Shown: positions 16,606 through 25,351 of the stretch, piece by piece
Position numbering within the stretch: the stretch's first letter is position 1
How the letters are laid out: each line of letters begins with the position of its first letter
Source of the DNA: Gammaproteobacteria bacterium
GTDB taxonomy: Bacteria > Pseudomonadota > Gammaproteobacteria > Steroidobacterales > Steroidobacteraceae
Length of the DNA: 64,000 nt
Reading direction: 5' to 3'
Assembly: GCA_013289615.1 (NCBI GenBank)
Contig: JABCZO010000002.1
Location: 62,001 to 126,000, forward strand
Position numbers and translations under genes: made by a program
The notes under the pieces: generated by a model
What the model was told of the DNA's origin: nothing
The model's input: the letters and a program-made list of their open reading frames with translations, nothing else
The model's database searches: none

Positions 16606-17370
16606 GCTTGATCCCGACGACATTACCGAGATTGTCGGCGGTGAAGGCGACTGCTCGCCGCGTCGATGACGCAACCGGAGCGGTCAGAGTGCGTGTCGGT
16701 CAGATTCTGCAGCGATCAGACGCACGCCGTGCGGCGCGCCGACCAGATCGCGCCCTCGGTTTCCAAGCCGGTGCTGGACCTGCACGAGCGTACCGTCAGC
16801 TTGCACTGCGAGTGAGCGGGAACGGTTATCTTTATCAACCGTGGACTCTAACTCCAGATCGGACTAATCAGGGTGTCAGGTCGGTACGAGTTGAATGGCA
16901 TCGGCCGACGCACAAAATCCAACCGCCGGCCAGCCGCTCAGTGGCGCATGATCCCTGGTGCGCCGAAGCAGCTGACATAGCCGTTCGCTGCTCCATCGAC
17001 GAGCTTGCATGCGCACTCAAAAGGCCCTAATGCCAGCTAATCCTGCTTGATATCCGCGTATGAACGGCGAAGAGGAGCTTAAGGAAGCTCTCACTGCCAG
17101 TCGAAAATCCAGCCTTAAGCAGGGACTTTTTGATTTCTTGAGATTCAAACTCCATTGCAGTCTCTCGCATCGTGCATGATCCCATGCGGCGCCCCGAAGG
17201 GGATGAAGGTGGGCACTGGCGCTAAGTTGTTTCGGTCCAATAACACGGGAGTTCGAACCCTAGTCGGCTCCCCAGGCCGGTCAAATCTATCTATGGGAAC
17301 TGCTGGCTGCTAGCGGCGCCCCCGGTATGTTAGGTTCGATGCTGAACCGAATCAGGAAGGGATACCCCCG

Positions 17371-18891
17371 ATGACTGTCGCCACGCGCATCAAGGTGGTG
17401 CTCCTCTTGGGTCTGACGCTAGTGGCTTTCGTTGGCTCCGACGGATGGTTCGCCATCTTAGACGACGAAAGCCAATTCGTCACTCTCGCGCATCAACCGC
17501 TGTCCGCAACCATTGACGACTACTTGTACGGTGATGGCCAGCCCGAGCATCCGCCGCTGGCGGGCGTGCTTCTCCATTGGTGGTTGCCCATCGGGGGATC
17601 TGCGCAGTGGTCGCTGCGCCTTCCTTCAATCCTCTTTTTCCTGACCGGGCTAGTTGGTTTCGCTCTCGTCGCCCGAAGGTTAGCCGGAGACGCGGCCTTT
17701 GTTTCGCTACTGTGGATCGGCGTTCTGTGGCCCTTTGGGTTCCATTTCGGGCGCTTGGCCGACTGGTACTCGTTGTGCTTCTTTCTAGTCGCGGCGATTA
17801 CTGTCGCCTATCTGCGATATCTTGAGCGTCCGACTGGGCTGCGATTCGGTGCGTTCTTGCTTGCTGCCGTCCTGCTCGTCTACACCACATACTACGGCTG
17901 GGCTATTGTCGGCTGTCTTGCGATCGACCTCGCACTCGTCCGGCGCCACCGCGAATCGATGAAGTTCGTGGGCATGACCTTCGGGACGCTTGCGCTCGCG
18001 TACGTGCCCCTCTGGAGGGTCTTCGCAGGGGAGCTCTCGTACGCTTCGAAGGCCGAAATGCTCGGTAGCACCGCGATCTTCTCGCGAACGCTGAACGCGC
18101 TTTATAATTTTTACGCGTTGTTTGTCAGCGAATCCGTCGCGCCATGGTTTTGGTTCGCCAGCATCCCGGTCTCGGTTGGGATTGCCGTGAGCATTGTGCT
18201 GCTGTTGTATTTGCTGCCGAAACAGCACCGGAGATATCTCATCTACTTTGCCCTGCTGTTTACCGGACTGGTGATTCTCAACATTGAGACTACGAAGCGC
18301 CTACTGTTTTTCTCTGGGTGGCTTTTGGTCTCGTTTGCGCTTGCGTTGGCGAACACTGAGCGGCCCATGCAACGTCGCTTCCTCGCTCTGGTACTGGCAC
18401 TAGTAGGAGCAGTTGGTTGGGCGGGAGTCCTTGCCCGAGATTACTACGCAGTGCCACACTTTATCGAGCCTTGGGCCGCAATTGCCGATGACGCCGCAAG
18501 TATGGTCAATAAGGGCGGCATGGTTGTCAGCAACAGCACATCATTCCTGTTTAGCATGAATTACGCGCTGTACCGTCTTGGGCTTGTAAAGGCTTCGTCC
18601 GTCCCCGGTTGGGTCGAGCATCCCGCGGTTTTGAAAGTCGATCACTGGTTCGCAACCAACCTCACGGGCAAATCGCGGGTCTTATTCGTGAAGGGGGTCA
18701 ATAACACTTTGGAAGTTGAGACAGCCAGCACTGCCATGTGGCTGGCGACCAATTGCGTCGCGGGCAATGTTCGCCAGCTCGTGCCGGATACAGGTTACGC
18801 GCTCAAGGCGAGGTTCTTCCCAGATGCGGCGCAGCTACCCTACCGGATAACTTTGATGGAATACGATTGTTCGGGAGTGCCGCCAAGGTGA
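17371..18891 (+). CDS. GT-C-type membrane glycosyltransferase-like protein, 506 aa
   Basis: The protein has a short N-terminal hydrophobic helix, then a periplasmic loop with acidic ILDDESQFV (a DD/DE motif of the kind used by GT-C enzymes that take polyprenyl-linked sugars). About ten membrane segments and a soluble C-terminal part follow. The motif EHPPLAGVLLHWW is typical of GT39/ArnT-like proteins. Such enzymes glycosylate lipid, protein or glycan on the periplasmic face. It stands alone; GAAGG about 20 bases upstream of the ATG is the only ribosome-site candidate. The substrate is unknown. Confidence 0.75.
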   Translation: MTVATRIKVVLLLGLTLVAFVGSDGWFAILDDESQFVTLAHQPLSATIDDYLYGDGQPEHPPLAGVLLHWWLPIGGSAQWSLRLPSILFFLTGLVGFALVARRLAGDAAFVSLLWIGVLWPFGFHFGRLADWYSLCFFLVAAITVAYLRYLERPTGLRFGAFLLAAVLLVYTTYYGWAIVGCLAIDLALVRRHRESMKFVGMTFGTLALAYVPLWRVFAGELSYASKAEMLGSTAIFSRTLNALYNFYALFVSESVAPWFWFASIPVSVGIAVSIVLLLYLLPKQHRRYLIYFALLFTGLVILNIETTKRLLFFSGWLLVSFALALANTERPMQRRFLALVLALVGAVGWAGVLARDYYAVPHFIEPWAAIADDAASMVNKGGMVVSNSTSFLFSMNYALYRLGLVKASSVPGWVEHPAVLKVDHWFATNLTGKSRVLFVKGVNNTLEVETASTAMWLATNCVAGNVRQLVPDTGYALKARFFPDAAQLPYRITLMEYDCSGVPPR

Positions 18892-19045
18892 TTCAGGGAT
18901 GCCAATACGTCATTTCGCAGGATTATTGATTTTGATTATTTCAGTACGCGCAAAAAATGGATTAATCAGAAAGCGAGGCTGTGAACTCGATGGACCCGGC
19001 GCGGTATAAAACGTTACCCATGTGCCGATTACGGACCGTTTTAGC

Positions 19046-19094
19046 TGGTCGGAGCGCCGAGATTTGAACTCGGGACCCCTTGCACCCCATGCAA
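19046..19094 (-). tRNA. 3' half of tRNA-Pro(GGG), truncated
   Basis: On the minus strand the sequence reads from the anticodon stem-loop to CCA. The anticodon loop is ATGGGGT (anticodon GGG). A perfect 5-bp T-stem encloses TTCAAAT, and the acceptor strand CGCTCCG is followed by ACCA. The 5' acceptor strand and D-arm are missing or scrambled, so it cannot make tRNA. Such 3' halves are typical leftovers of site-specific integration into a tRNA gene. Confidence 0.8.
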
Positions 19095-19200
19095 CCCAGG
19101 ACCGCAACGACGTAAAAGTATACGAAGTGTTTTGAGCGTGCAAGCCCCTTGTTTATAGGCCTTTATAGGATGTCACACAGTTGCATTGCATTTCACCCCA

Positions 19201-19377
19201 TGTCGGGTGGTGCCGCACGCGACCTGTCTGACCCAAGCTCTCGCTGAAGACTCGAATCAAAGGTCCATATCGGAAGTAGCCAAGACAAATGACGAACCCT
19301 TCGAATCACATGCATGCGTTGAATATGACGGCCGGGTCGTGATCGGGGGTTGCGATGTGAATCGTTTTACCCCATGA
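19201..19377 (+). pseudogene. Decayed second copy of the lasso B2 peptidase C-terminus
   Basis: The frame reads VVPHATCLTQALAEDSN, then EPFESHACVEYDGRVVIGG and DVNRFTP. It mirrors 16308-16505 (FVPQATCLTQAL...FESHAWVESGGRVVIGHCDLKRFT). The catalytic Cys and His are kept, but there is a deletion between them and the N-terminal half is missing. It is evidence of an earlier duplication of the cluster end, or of a second lasso cluster. The surrounding 18892-19483 otherwise holds only the tRNA fragment. Confidence 0.85.
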
Positions 19378-19483
19378 CGGTATGGCAGTGCTAAAGGACC
19401 GGCCGCGGATCGTTACTCCCGCGATCGTTGCGCCCAGGCCTTCTTCTCCGCTATCCGCATCGCACCTTCCGTCGCCTTCCATC

Positions 19484-20290
19484 TCAATCGATAAGTCCGA
19501 AGTCGAAACAGCGAAGATGAGCGAACAGCGGCTTATCTTCTTCGAGCAGGTTTTCTAGAAATCCTCTGGCAAATGACACTCGCCGCTGGTTCTTGCGTTT
19601 AAAATTTATAACATCTCGAAACCAACTCTTTGCGTAAGTGATATATAAAACCGGTCGCGCTATTTCTGAATTGTTGGGCAAGCCCATGTGGTAAGTTCGA
19701 AAGTCCCATATTGCACATGAGCCTACTTGTATACATGTAGATATGCATTTGCTTATATCCTCCTGTTTCTCATGCTTAAGGTGACTGCCAGGCCAAAAAG
19801 CAGTAGCCCCGAAAAAGTCATTCATTTCAATCAGGGGAATAGCTACGGTGAGCGCAAACGGAGGAAGAAGACCAGCCAGACCACTCGTGTATAAAACTCC
19901 ATCGCGGTGAATGTGCTGACGCTCTGAGCCAGGAAAGCACATTATCATGCCGAATGATTCAAGTATTGCGTCATCGCCTAAAGCATATCTGGCGACAGAC
20001 AAAACATATTTATTTGCAAATACATCGCGATCTGCTAACGCGCCCGTTAACGCTGGATTTAATACATATCTCTTATTGCCGACACACAGATTATCTTCAG
20101 ACTGACCCAACAAAGTTTCATCGAAATAAACAGGATTTTCATCGCGAAGCTGCCGATAAATATCATTAAGTTTCGTGCAGGAAATTATATTGTCCAGAGC
20201 AACAACGCCATCTCTCAACAGCGCCATTGCTACAGCTTGCGCTCCGTTGATTACGCTGTGTGATTCGAACCTTTCAACGGTTTTGGGCAT
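19484..20290 (-). CDS. Phytanoyl-CoA dioxygenase (PhyH) family protein
   Basis: The 268-aa protein fits non-haem Fe(II)/2-oxoglutarate-dependent oxygenases of the PhyH family. The metal-binding HxD is in RQHIHRDGVLYTS, the distal His in DFRTYHMGLPNNS, and the Arg for 2-oxoglutarate in EIARPVLYI. GATAFWPGSH is also typical. These enzymes hydroxylate small molecules or sugar/lipid moieties; the substrate here is not evident. Its base composition is clearly more AT-rich than neighbouring genes, suggesting separate acquisition. It is unlinked to an operon. Confidence 0.85.
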   Translation of the reverse strand: MPKTVERFESHSVINGAQAVAMALLRDGVVALDNIISCTKLNDIYRQLRDENPVYFDETLLGQSEDNLCVGNKRYVLNPALTGALADRDVFANKYVLSVARYALGDDAILESFGMIMCFPGSERQHIHRDGVLYTSGLAGLLPPFALTVAIPLIEMNDFFGATAFWPGSHLKHEKQEDISKCISTCIQVGSCAIWDFRTYHMGLPNNSEIARPVLYITYAKSWFRDVINFKRKNQRRVSFARGFLENLLEEDKPLFAHLRCFDFGLID

Positions 20291-20465
20291 TCTAACCTTC
20301 TCCGCTTATCAGATGACGTAACGAATTGTTCGCACTTTTGAAGGCGGTGGCTCCGGTCTGGAAGAATGGCAGTTACCACACTTCGATCAACCCAGACCAA
20401 GAGGACCACCAATTGAGAACGATACACCGAAGGCGCTTGGAGCGCTGCAGGTCGACGAGAGCTGA

Positions 20466-20545
20466 TGGGGCACGTGCACGAGGTGGTGCGGTCGAGCGTT
20501 GAGGAGACGCTGAACGCGCTGCTGGATACGGAAGCCGACGAGAGA
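20466..20545 (+). pseudogene. Fragment of an IS256-family transposase N-terminus
   Basis: The frame encodes GHVHEVVRSSVEETLNALLD followed by TEADE, like the N-terminal segment VR..VEETLNALLDAEAD.L of IS256-type transposases. It lacks everything else. It lies with another IS scrap in the 20291-20827 gap. Confidence 0.6.
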
Positions 20546-20615
20546 GGTGGCTCCGGTTTTTCGGACAGGGGTATAAGTGGATTTCGGGCCGGGCATAGCC
20601 GGAGGAACGAAGTCC

Positions 20616-20718
20616 ATGAAGAAGCCCAGATGTAACCATTCCGCGGCATTCAAGGCCCGTGTGGCCCTGGAGGCGATTCGCGGGGAGAGGACCGTGGCCG
20701 AGCTCGAGGGCGCATGAG
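20616..20718 (+). pseudogene. Fragment of an IS3-family OrfA N-terminus
   Basis: From ATG 20616 the frame reads MKKPRCNHSAAFKARVALEA then IRGERTVAELEG, the standard start of IS3 OrfA (HS..FKA.VALEAI.GE.T..EL). A TGA follows after about 34 codons. It is a remnant only. Confidence 0.75.
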
Positions 20719-20827
20719 TGGGATTAATTGACTTATTGTCTCGATATCCCGATGGTTCTGAAATGCGAGCAGCCTACACCCCCGTGCTACTGGGTTGATC
20801 AATCACGACAAGAAGGCAACAGACTCG

Positions 20828-22141
20828 ATGAATATCCATTTACAAAAACTCCTGGAGGGCTTGCGCTCTCGCCGGTCCATCGTAGGCGTCATCGGCCTAG
20901 GTTATGTAGGCCTACCGTTGGCGCTGCGTTTCGCCGAAGTCGGCTTGACTGTTATCGGCTTCGATATCGACCCGGACAAGCCGCGCAAGCTGAATAGCGG
21001 GCACAGTTATATTAACTATATTTCGGACTCGGCCATTGTCGCGGCGCGAGCGGCTGGTTTCAACGCCACGTGTGACTTTGGCCGCTGTCACGAGGCCGAC
21101 GCTCTCATTATATGTGTGCCCACGCCGCTCGGTCGCCACCGCGAGCCCGACTTGAGCTATGTGATCAATACGGCGCACGAGCTTGTCCGGCACTTGCGCC
21201 CTGGTCAATTGGTTTCCCTAGAAAGCACGACGTATCCTGGGACCACAGAGGAAGAATTGCGTCCGGTACTGGAAAGCAGCGGACTTACAGTGGGCCAAGA
21301 CCTATTCCTAGTATATTCGCCAGAGCGGCAAGACCCTGGGAATAAGAAGTACGACACTCAAAATATCCCAAAGCTGGTCGGCGGTATTACTGCAACCTGC
21401 CGCGAGGCAGGCGAGGCACTTTACTCAACGGTGGTAGACCGCGTTGTGCCGGTGAGTTCCACCAAGGTGGCGGAACTGGCAAAGCTGTTGGAGAATATTC
21501 ATCGCGCCGTAAACATTGGGCTCGTCAACGAACTGAAGATGGTGGCTGATCGAATGGGCATCGACATCTTTGAGGTAATCGATGCAGCGGCCACCAAACC
21601 GTTCGGCTTCGTCCCCTACTATCCGGGGCCCGGCCTAGGTGGCCACTGCATTCCGATCGACCCCTTCTATTTGACATGGAAGGCGCGAGAGTACGGCGTG
21701 CACACACGTTTCATCGAACTGGCCGGGGAAGTTAACAGTGCGATGCCGGAATGGGTGGTGCGCAGAACCACAGACCTGCTCACCCGCCGAGGCCAAGCGC
21801 TGCGTGGCTCGCGCATATTAATTCTCGGTATTGCCTATAAAAAGAACGTGGACGATATGCGCGAATCTCCAGGGCTAGAACTAGTCGAGCGCTTTCAGCA
21901 GCTTGGTGCGGAAGTGGAGTACAGCGATCCGCATATCCCTACAATCCCCCCACTTAGGCGTGGACATTTGGCGCTAAGCAGCGTTGCAGTTACTCCCGAG
22001 CGCCTAGTCGCTAGCCACGCAGTGGTTCTTGCGGCGGATCATGACGCTTTTGACTACGAAATGATTGCGCGACACGCTGAAACTGTGATTGATACGCGCG
22101 GGAGGTACCGCGAGCTGCGCCACAACATTGTGCGTGCGTAG
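20828..22141 (+). CDS. UDP-N-acetyl-hexosamine 6-dehydrogenase (WbpA/TviB-type nucleotide sugar dehydrogenase)
   Basis: This enzyme class oxidises UDP-GlcNAc (or a related UDP-HexNAc) twice at C6 with NAD to give the uronic acid used in O-antigen or capsule. The N-terminal NAD fold is [35 protein letters not shown] and [13 protein letters not shown] follow, and the catalytic Cys is in [18 protein letters not shown]. The C-terminal domain has [20 protein letters not shown]. Length (437 aa) is normal. I prefer ATG 20828 ([11 protein letters not shown]), which has AAGAAGG upstream; ATG 20795 would add 11 residues. It faces the wecB operon and probably supplies the same polysaccharide. Confidence 0.92.
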   Translation: MNIHLQKLLEGLRSRRSIVGVIGLGYVGLPLALRFAEVGLTVIGFDIDPDKPRKLNSGHSYINYISDSAIVAARAAGFNATCDFGRCHEADALIICVPTPLGRHREPDLSYVINTAHELVRHLRPGQLVSLESTTYPGTTEEELRPVLESSGLTVGQDLFLVYSPERQDPGNKKYDTQNIPKLVGGITATCREAGEALYSTVVDRVVPVSSTKVAELAKLLENIHRAVNIGLVNELKMVADRMGIDIFEVIDAAATKPFGFVPYYPGPGLGGHCIPIDPFYLTWKAREYGVHTRFIELAGEVNSAMPEWVVRRTTDLLTRRGQALRGSRILILGIAYKKNVDDMRESPGLELVERFQQLGAEVEYSDPHIPTIPPLRRGHLALSSVAVTPERLVASHAVVLAADHDAFDYEMIARHAETVIDTRGRYRELRHNIVRA

Positions 22142-22211
22142 GAAGATCGCTTCATCATTTCAAACATCCGACTCGAAAGCCCTGCGCTACTGAAAGCGGC
22201 GACTGCGCCAG

Positions 22212-22457
22212 TTGATGCACCGTAAACTGAGCCTGCACTTTCTGCCTGGCTACGCACCGGACCTGAATCCGGATCAGTTGGTCTGGAGCCACGTCAAACG
22301 AACCGGCACGGTTCGACGGCCGCTGCAAAAGGGCGAGAAACTGCGCGGACGTATCGACTCAGAATTCGCCAACGTCCGTGACGAACACAAGTTGATGCGC
22401 TCATTCTTCCAAGCGCCTTCTGTAGCCTATATTCGCGACTGCCAAGCAACTTGCTAA
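22212..22457 (+). pseudogene. C-terminal remnant of an IS630-family transposase
   Basis: The frame reads LSLHFLPGYAPDLNPDQLVW, then SHVKRTGTVRRPL, and ends with FFQAPSVAYIRDC, the DDE-domain end of IS630 transposases (LPPYAPDLNP.E..W). The N-terminal two thirds are missing. It occupies most of the gap between the dehydrogenase and the convergent wbuB-like gene. Confidence 0.85.
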
Positions 22458-22529
22458 CTTGCGGCTAGAGTTAGAAGCCGACCTTCTTTCTACGCTGCCT
22501 GCAGCGTGCTTGGCGACGTACATGGCTTT

Positions 22530-23759
22530 TCAGCCAGCGCCTCCGCATTGGGACTCGAGCACCTCCAGCATCGATGCCGCCAGCGCATCCCTCGAATACA
22601 GGGGCGCAGCGGCGCGAGCCGCTGCGGCCAGCCGTTGGCGGTCAACGGGACTGCCCGCCAGTCTCTCAATCGCAGCCGCCATGGCCGCCGGATTCTCCGG
22701 TGGCACACAAACCCCGCAACCGGTGGTGCGCACGATGCCGGTCGCTTCGCCCTCCGGTAACGACATCAGAATTGGAATACCCATACCCATGCATTCAAAA
22801 ATCTTGGACGGGATGACAGTCTTGAAGACAGGGGAGTCTCGCAGCGGAATCAGTGCCACGTCGCACAGGCTCCAGATCTGCGCCATTCTCTCCTTCGGCT
22901 GACGCGCAAGCATGACGACATTCTCGAGTCTGCGCTCCGCCACCATGGCTTCCACGCGAGCCCGGTCCGCACCCCCGCCGACAAACAGAAACACGATATC
23001 CTCGCGCCGGCGGAGCAAGTCCGCTGTCTCGACCACCTTGTCCAGCGCATGCGCCAGTCCGTGCGTGCCGAGGTAGCCCGCGACGAAGTTGCCCTGCAAT
23101 CCGAGGTCCGCTTCCAGCGCCGGAGACCGCGGCCGCGGTTGGTACTGTGTCGCGTCAACCCCGTTCACCACGACGTAAATCTTCTTGCCGTCAACGCCTC
23201 GCGCGATCAGTTCTCGTCGGAAGGACTCGGTCACCGCGACGATTGCCGTCGCACGCCGGTACAGGAACATCTCGAGCCGCTCGAGTGCCCGGATCACGAC
23301 CGACCTGCGCATGGCTCCCACCGCAACGATGGAGGCGGGCCAGAGGTCGCGCAACTCGAACACGAACGGCCGACGCCTCGCCACCGAAACCGCCCAGCCG
23401 GCGATTGCGCAGAAAAACTGCGGCGACGTTGCCACCACCACATCTGGGCGCTGCTCGAACAGGGCCATCGCGAAGCCCATCGGCATGAAGCTCAGGTAAT
23501 CGAGCGTGCGCTTGAGAAATCCCTCGTTGGCGGTGATGTAGGTCTTCACCCGCACCACGCGGATTCCATCCACCGTTTCCACCTGTCGCCAGGCGTTGCG
23601 GTAGCCGGGAAACAGTTTGCCCTCCGGGAAGTTGGGCGCGCAGGTCACCACCGTCACCTCATGGCCGCCACGCACCCAGCGGATGGCATGTTCGTACAGG
23701 CGCGTTGCCGGGGCGTTGCCCTCGGGCGGGAAGTTGTCGGACAAGAACAGAATTCGCAT
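22530..23759 (-). CDS. WbuB-like GT4 glycosyltransferase
   Basis: This 409-aa enzyme starts MRILFLSDNFPPEGNAPATR with the usual GT4 N-terminal strand and the NAPATRLYEHA motif of WbuB/colanic-type transferases. Further motifs are FELRDLWPASIVAVGAM, VVNGVDATQYQPR, GYLGTHGLAHALDKVVE and near the C-terminus a GT-B donor-site region (FECMGMGIPILMSLPEGEA). It should add a sugar to a lipid-linked intermediate on the cytoplasmic side. The start at 23759 is 9 bases after the stop of the heparinase-like gene, making it the last gene of a five-gene operon. Confidence 0.9.
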   Translation of the reverse strand: MRILFLSDNFPPEGNAPATRLYEHAIRWVRGGHEVTVVTCAPNFPEGKLFPGYRNAWRQVETVDGIRVVRVKTYITANEGFLKRTLDYLSFMPMGFAMALFEQRPDVVVATSPQFFCAIAGWAVSVARRRPFVFELRDLWPASIVAVGAMRRSVVIRALERLEMFLYRRATAIVAVTESFRRELIARGVDGKKIYVVVNGVDATQYQPRPRSPALEADLGLQGNFVAGYLGTHGLAHALDKVVETADLLRRREDIVFLFVGGGADRARVEAMVAERRLENVVMLARQPKERMAQIWSLCDVALIPLRDSPVFKTVIPSKIFECMGMGIPILMSLPEGEATGIVRTTGCGVCVPPENPAAMAAAIERLAGSPVDRQRLAAAARAAAPLYSRDALAASMLEVLESQCGGAG

Positions 23760-23767
23760 GCGGGTGG

Positions 23768-25351
23768 CTACTCCCAGCGAAAACGGGTCGTCCACACCGG
23801 GGCGGCAGGTGTCACCGACAGGACCTCGCAGGTCATCGATTCACCGAACCGCGGATGCCAGGTGGCAGCCGCCAGCCTGCCCGACGCCCTTTCGACCGTC
23901 CAGGCGAACTCAGCACCCGGCAAGACGTGGAATCGTGCCTCGGCAGACTGGTACCGACCCTCCAATTCGTCTTCGACAGCCAACGCCTTCGGGTCGAGCC
24001 GCCAGCGTCGCCGATGGATCACGTTGCCGGGCAAGCGCCGATAGCCATCGTGCCCGGCCGACAGCCAGAGTACATCGCCATCCCGGCCCCAGGCCACTTC
24101 GAGCGGGCGCGCCCGGCGCGCCACCCGGAAGCTGCTCCAGACCTCGGAGGAATCGACCCCATCCACCACGACAGTGTTGTGGGCTGCGGTTCCCCGCTGC
24201 CGCAGCCGCTCGGCAGTGACTTCGTAGGTGGACGTACCGCCGTTGACCAGCACCCGCTGCCCTCGCAACGACAGTTCGAAGCTCAGCGTATCGGCATGTG
24301 CGTGGCCCGGCAGATGGTCCGGCCCGATCTCCCCGACATCGGCAATTATCACCGCCGGGCCGATCTGCAGACGCACGTAACCCGAATCCGCAAGCGCCTC
24401 GATATCCGCCAACCGCGCCGAGTCGCAGGCAACGCCCAGGGCCGCCGCATAGTCAGTCAAGGCCGCGAGCGCTGGTGCGATGTCAAAGGCGGCATCATTG
24501 AAGAATGAGATGCCGCCATCTGGGTGCGTCATTACCCGCAACCAGCGGTGCATGCGCAGCATCATCTCGCGCCAGGCGGCGACATCCACATCGGTGAACA
24601 GCCCCGGGTACACGCGCGCCAGTTGCAGCAGATCGAGCAAGTCCGCCAGCACGATCGCGTGATACATCGGGCTGCGTTCGAAGTGCCCACCGTCGGGCAG
24701 GATCTGTTGCTTAAGCTCGCGCCTGAGCAGCGCCAGCCCCTTGACACGCCAGGCCTCGGCCTCGGCGCCGTCGAAGAATGCGCCAGCAAACACCAGTGCC
24801 TTGGCGTTCGCCCAGAGATGGTTGCCCAAAAGGTGTATCTCGAGCCGCTCACGCAGGAACCGCGCTTGCACCGCCAGGCTTTGCCGAACCGCATCGTCCA
24901 GGGCGTTGTCGGCCAGGGCCCATTTCACCCAATTCACGATCCGCAGCGAGGTGGGATACGGCTCCCAGCCGGTACCCCGCCCGGGCGGGTTCTCGACAAC
25001 CCAGCGCGCAAGCAGCGCGCGGTGCCACGCTGTCCGTGCCGCGGCATCCGCTGCCGCCAGGTCGTCGAAATAGTGGGCGTTGTAGAGCCAGAGCTTCGGC
25101 CAATCAGGTCGGCTCCAGTCCGATTCCGCCGCAATGCGGCGCTCGACGTTCAGAAAGCGAAAGCTGTCCGGGCCCGTCATCGACGCCGTGCGATCACAAT
25201 GCATCCACGCTCCCGTACGCGGCCGCGGAGCCGGCGCGGGCCTGAGGTCTGGTCTAGGGCGATGCAGTCGGAACCACAGGCGTCCGTACACCTGTCCCGG
25301 CCGCAGCCATCGCACGGTCTGCCAGTAGCGGGAGAGGGTTTCCAGAGACAT
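23768..25351 (-). CDS. Heparinase II/III-like protein
   Basis: The 527-aa protein has an N-terminal alpha-toroid region (about residues 60-320, with WVENPPGRGTGWEPYPTSLR and LLGNHLWANAKALVFAGAFF). A C-terminal Hepar_II/III beta domain follows (LPGHAHADTLSFELSLRGQR, VLVNGGTSTYE, AHNTVVVDGVDSSEVW). Related proteins are uronic-acid polysaccharide lyases, and many polysaccharide operons carry one with WecB and a bi-domain oxidoreductase; whether it degrades, trims or modifies the product is unknown. No signal peptide is apparent, although periplasmic action would be expected of a lyase. The ATG at 25351-25349 overlaps the wecB stop by one base (ATGA), which fixes the start; the longer upstream frame is the antisense-like extension through wecB. 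Confidence 0.88.
   Translation of the reverse strand: MSLETLSRYWQTVRWLRPGQVYGRLWFRLHRPRPDLRPAPAPRPRTGAWMHCDRTASMTGPDSFRFLNVERRIAAESDWSRPDWPKLWLYNAHYFDDLAAADAAARTAWHRALLARWVVENPPGRGTGWEPYPTSLRIVNWVKWALADNALDDAVRQSLAVQARFLRERLEIHLLGNHLWANAKALVFAGAFFDGAEAEAWRVKGLALLRRELKQQILPDGGHFERSPMYHAIVLADLLDLLQLARVYPGLFTDVDVAAWREMMLRMHRWLRVMTHPDGGISFFNDAAFDIAPALAALTDYAAALGVACDSARLADIEALADSGYVRLQIGPAVIIADVGEIGPDHLPGHAHADTLSFELSLRGQRVLVNGGTSTYEVTAERLRQRGTAAHNTVVVDGVDSSEVWSSFRVARRARPLEVAWGRDGDVLWLSAGHDGYRRLPGNVIHRRRWRLDPKALAVEDELEGRYQSAEARFHVLPGAEFAWTVERASGRLAAATWHPRFGESMTCEVLSVTPAAPVWTTRFRWE

Noticed and set aside
17225..17275. A tRNA-like 3' end (TTCGAACCCTAG...GGCTCCCCA).
   Set aside because: The T-stem around the TTCGAAC loop pairs at only two of five positions and no anticodon arm is found, so unlike the two accepted fragments it is not convincing.
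20345..20560. The motif GGTGGCTCCGGT occurs twice and could be ends of an IS.
   Set aside because: The copies are direct and not inverted, and no target duplication or complete transposase lies between them.
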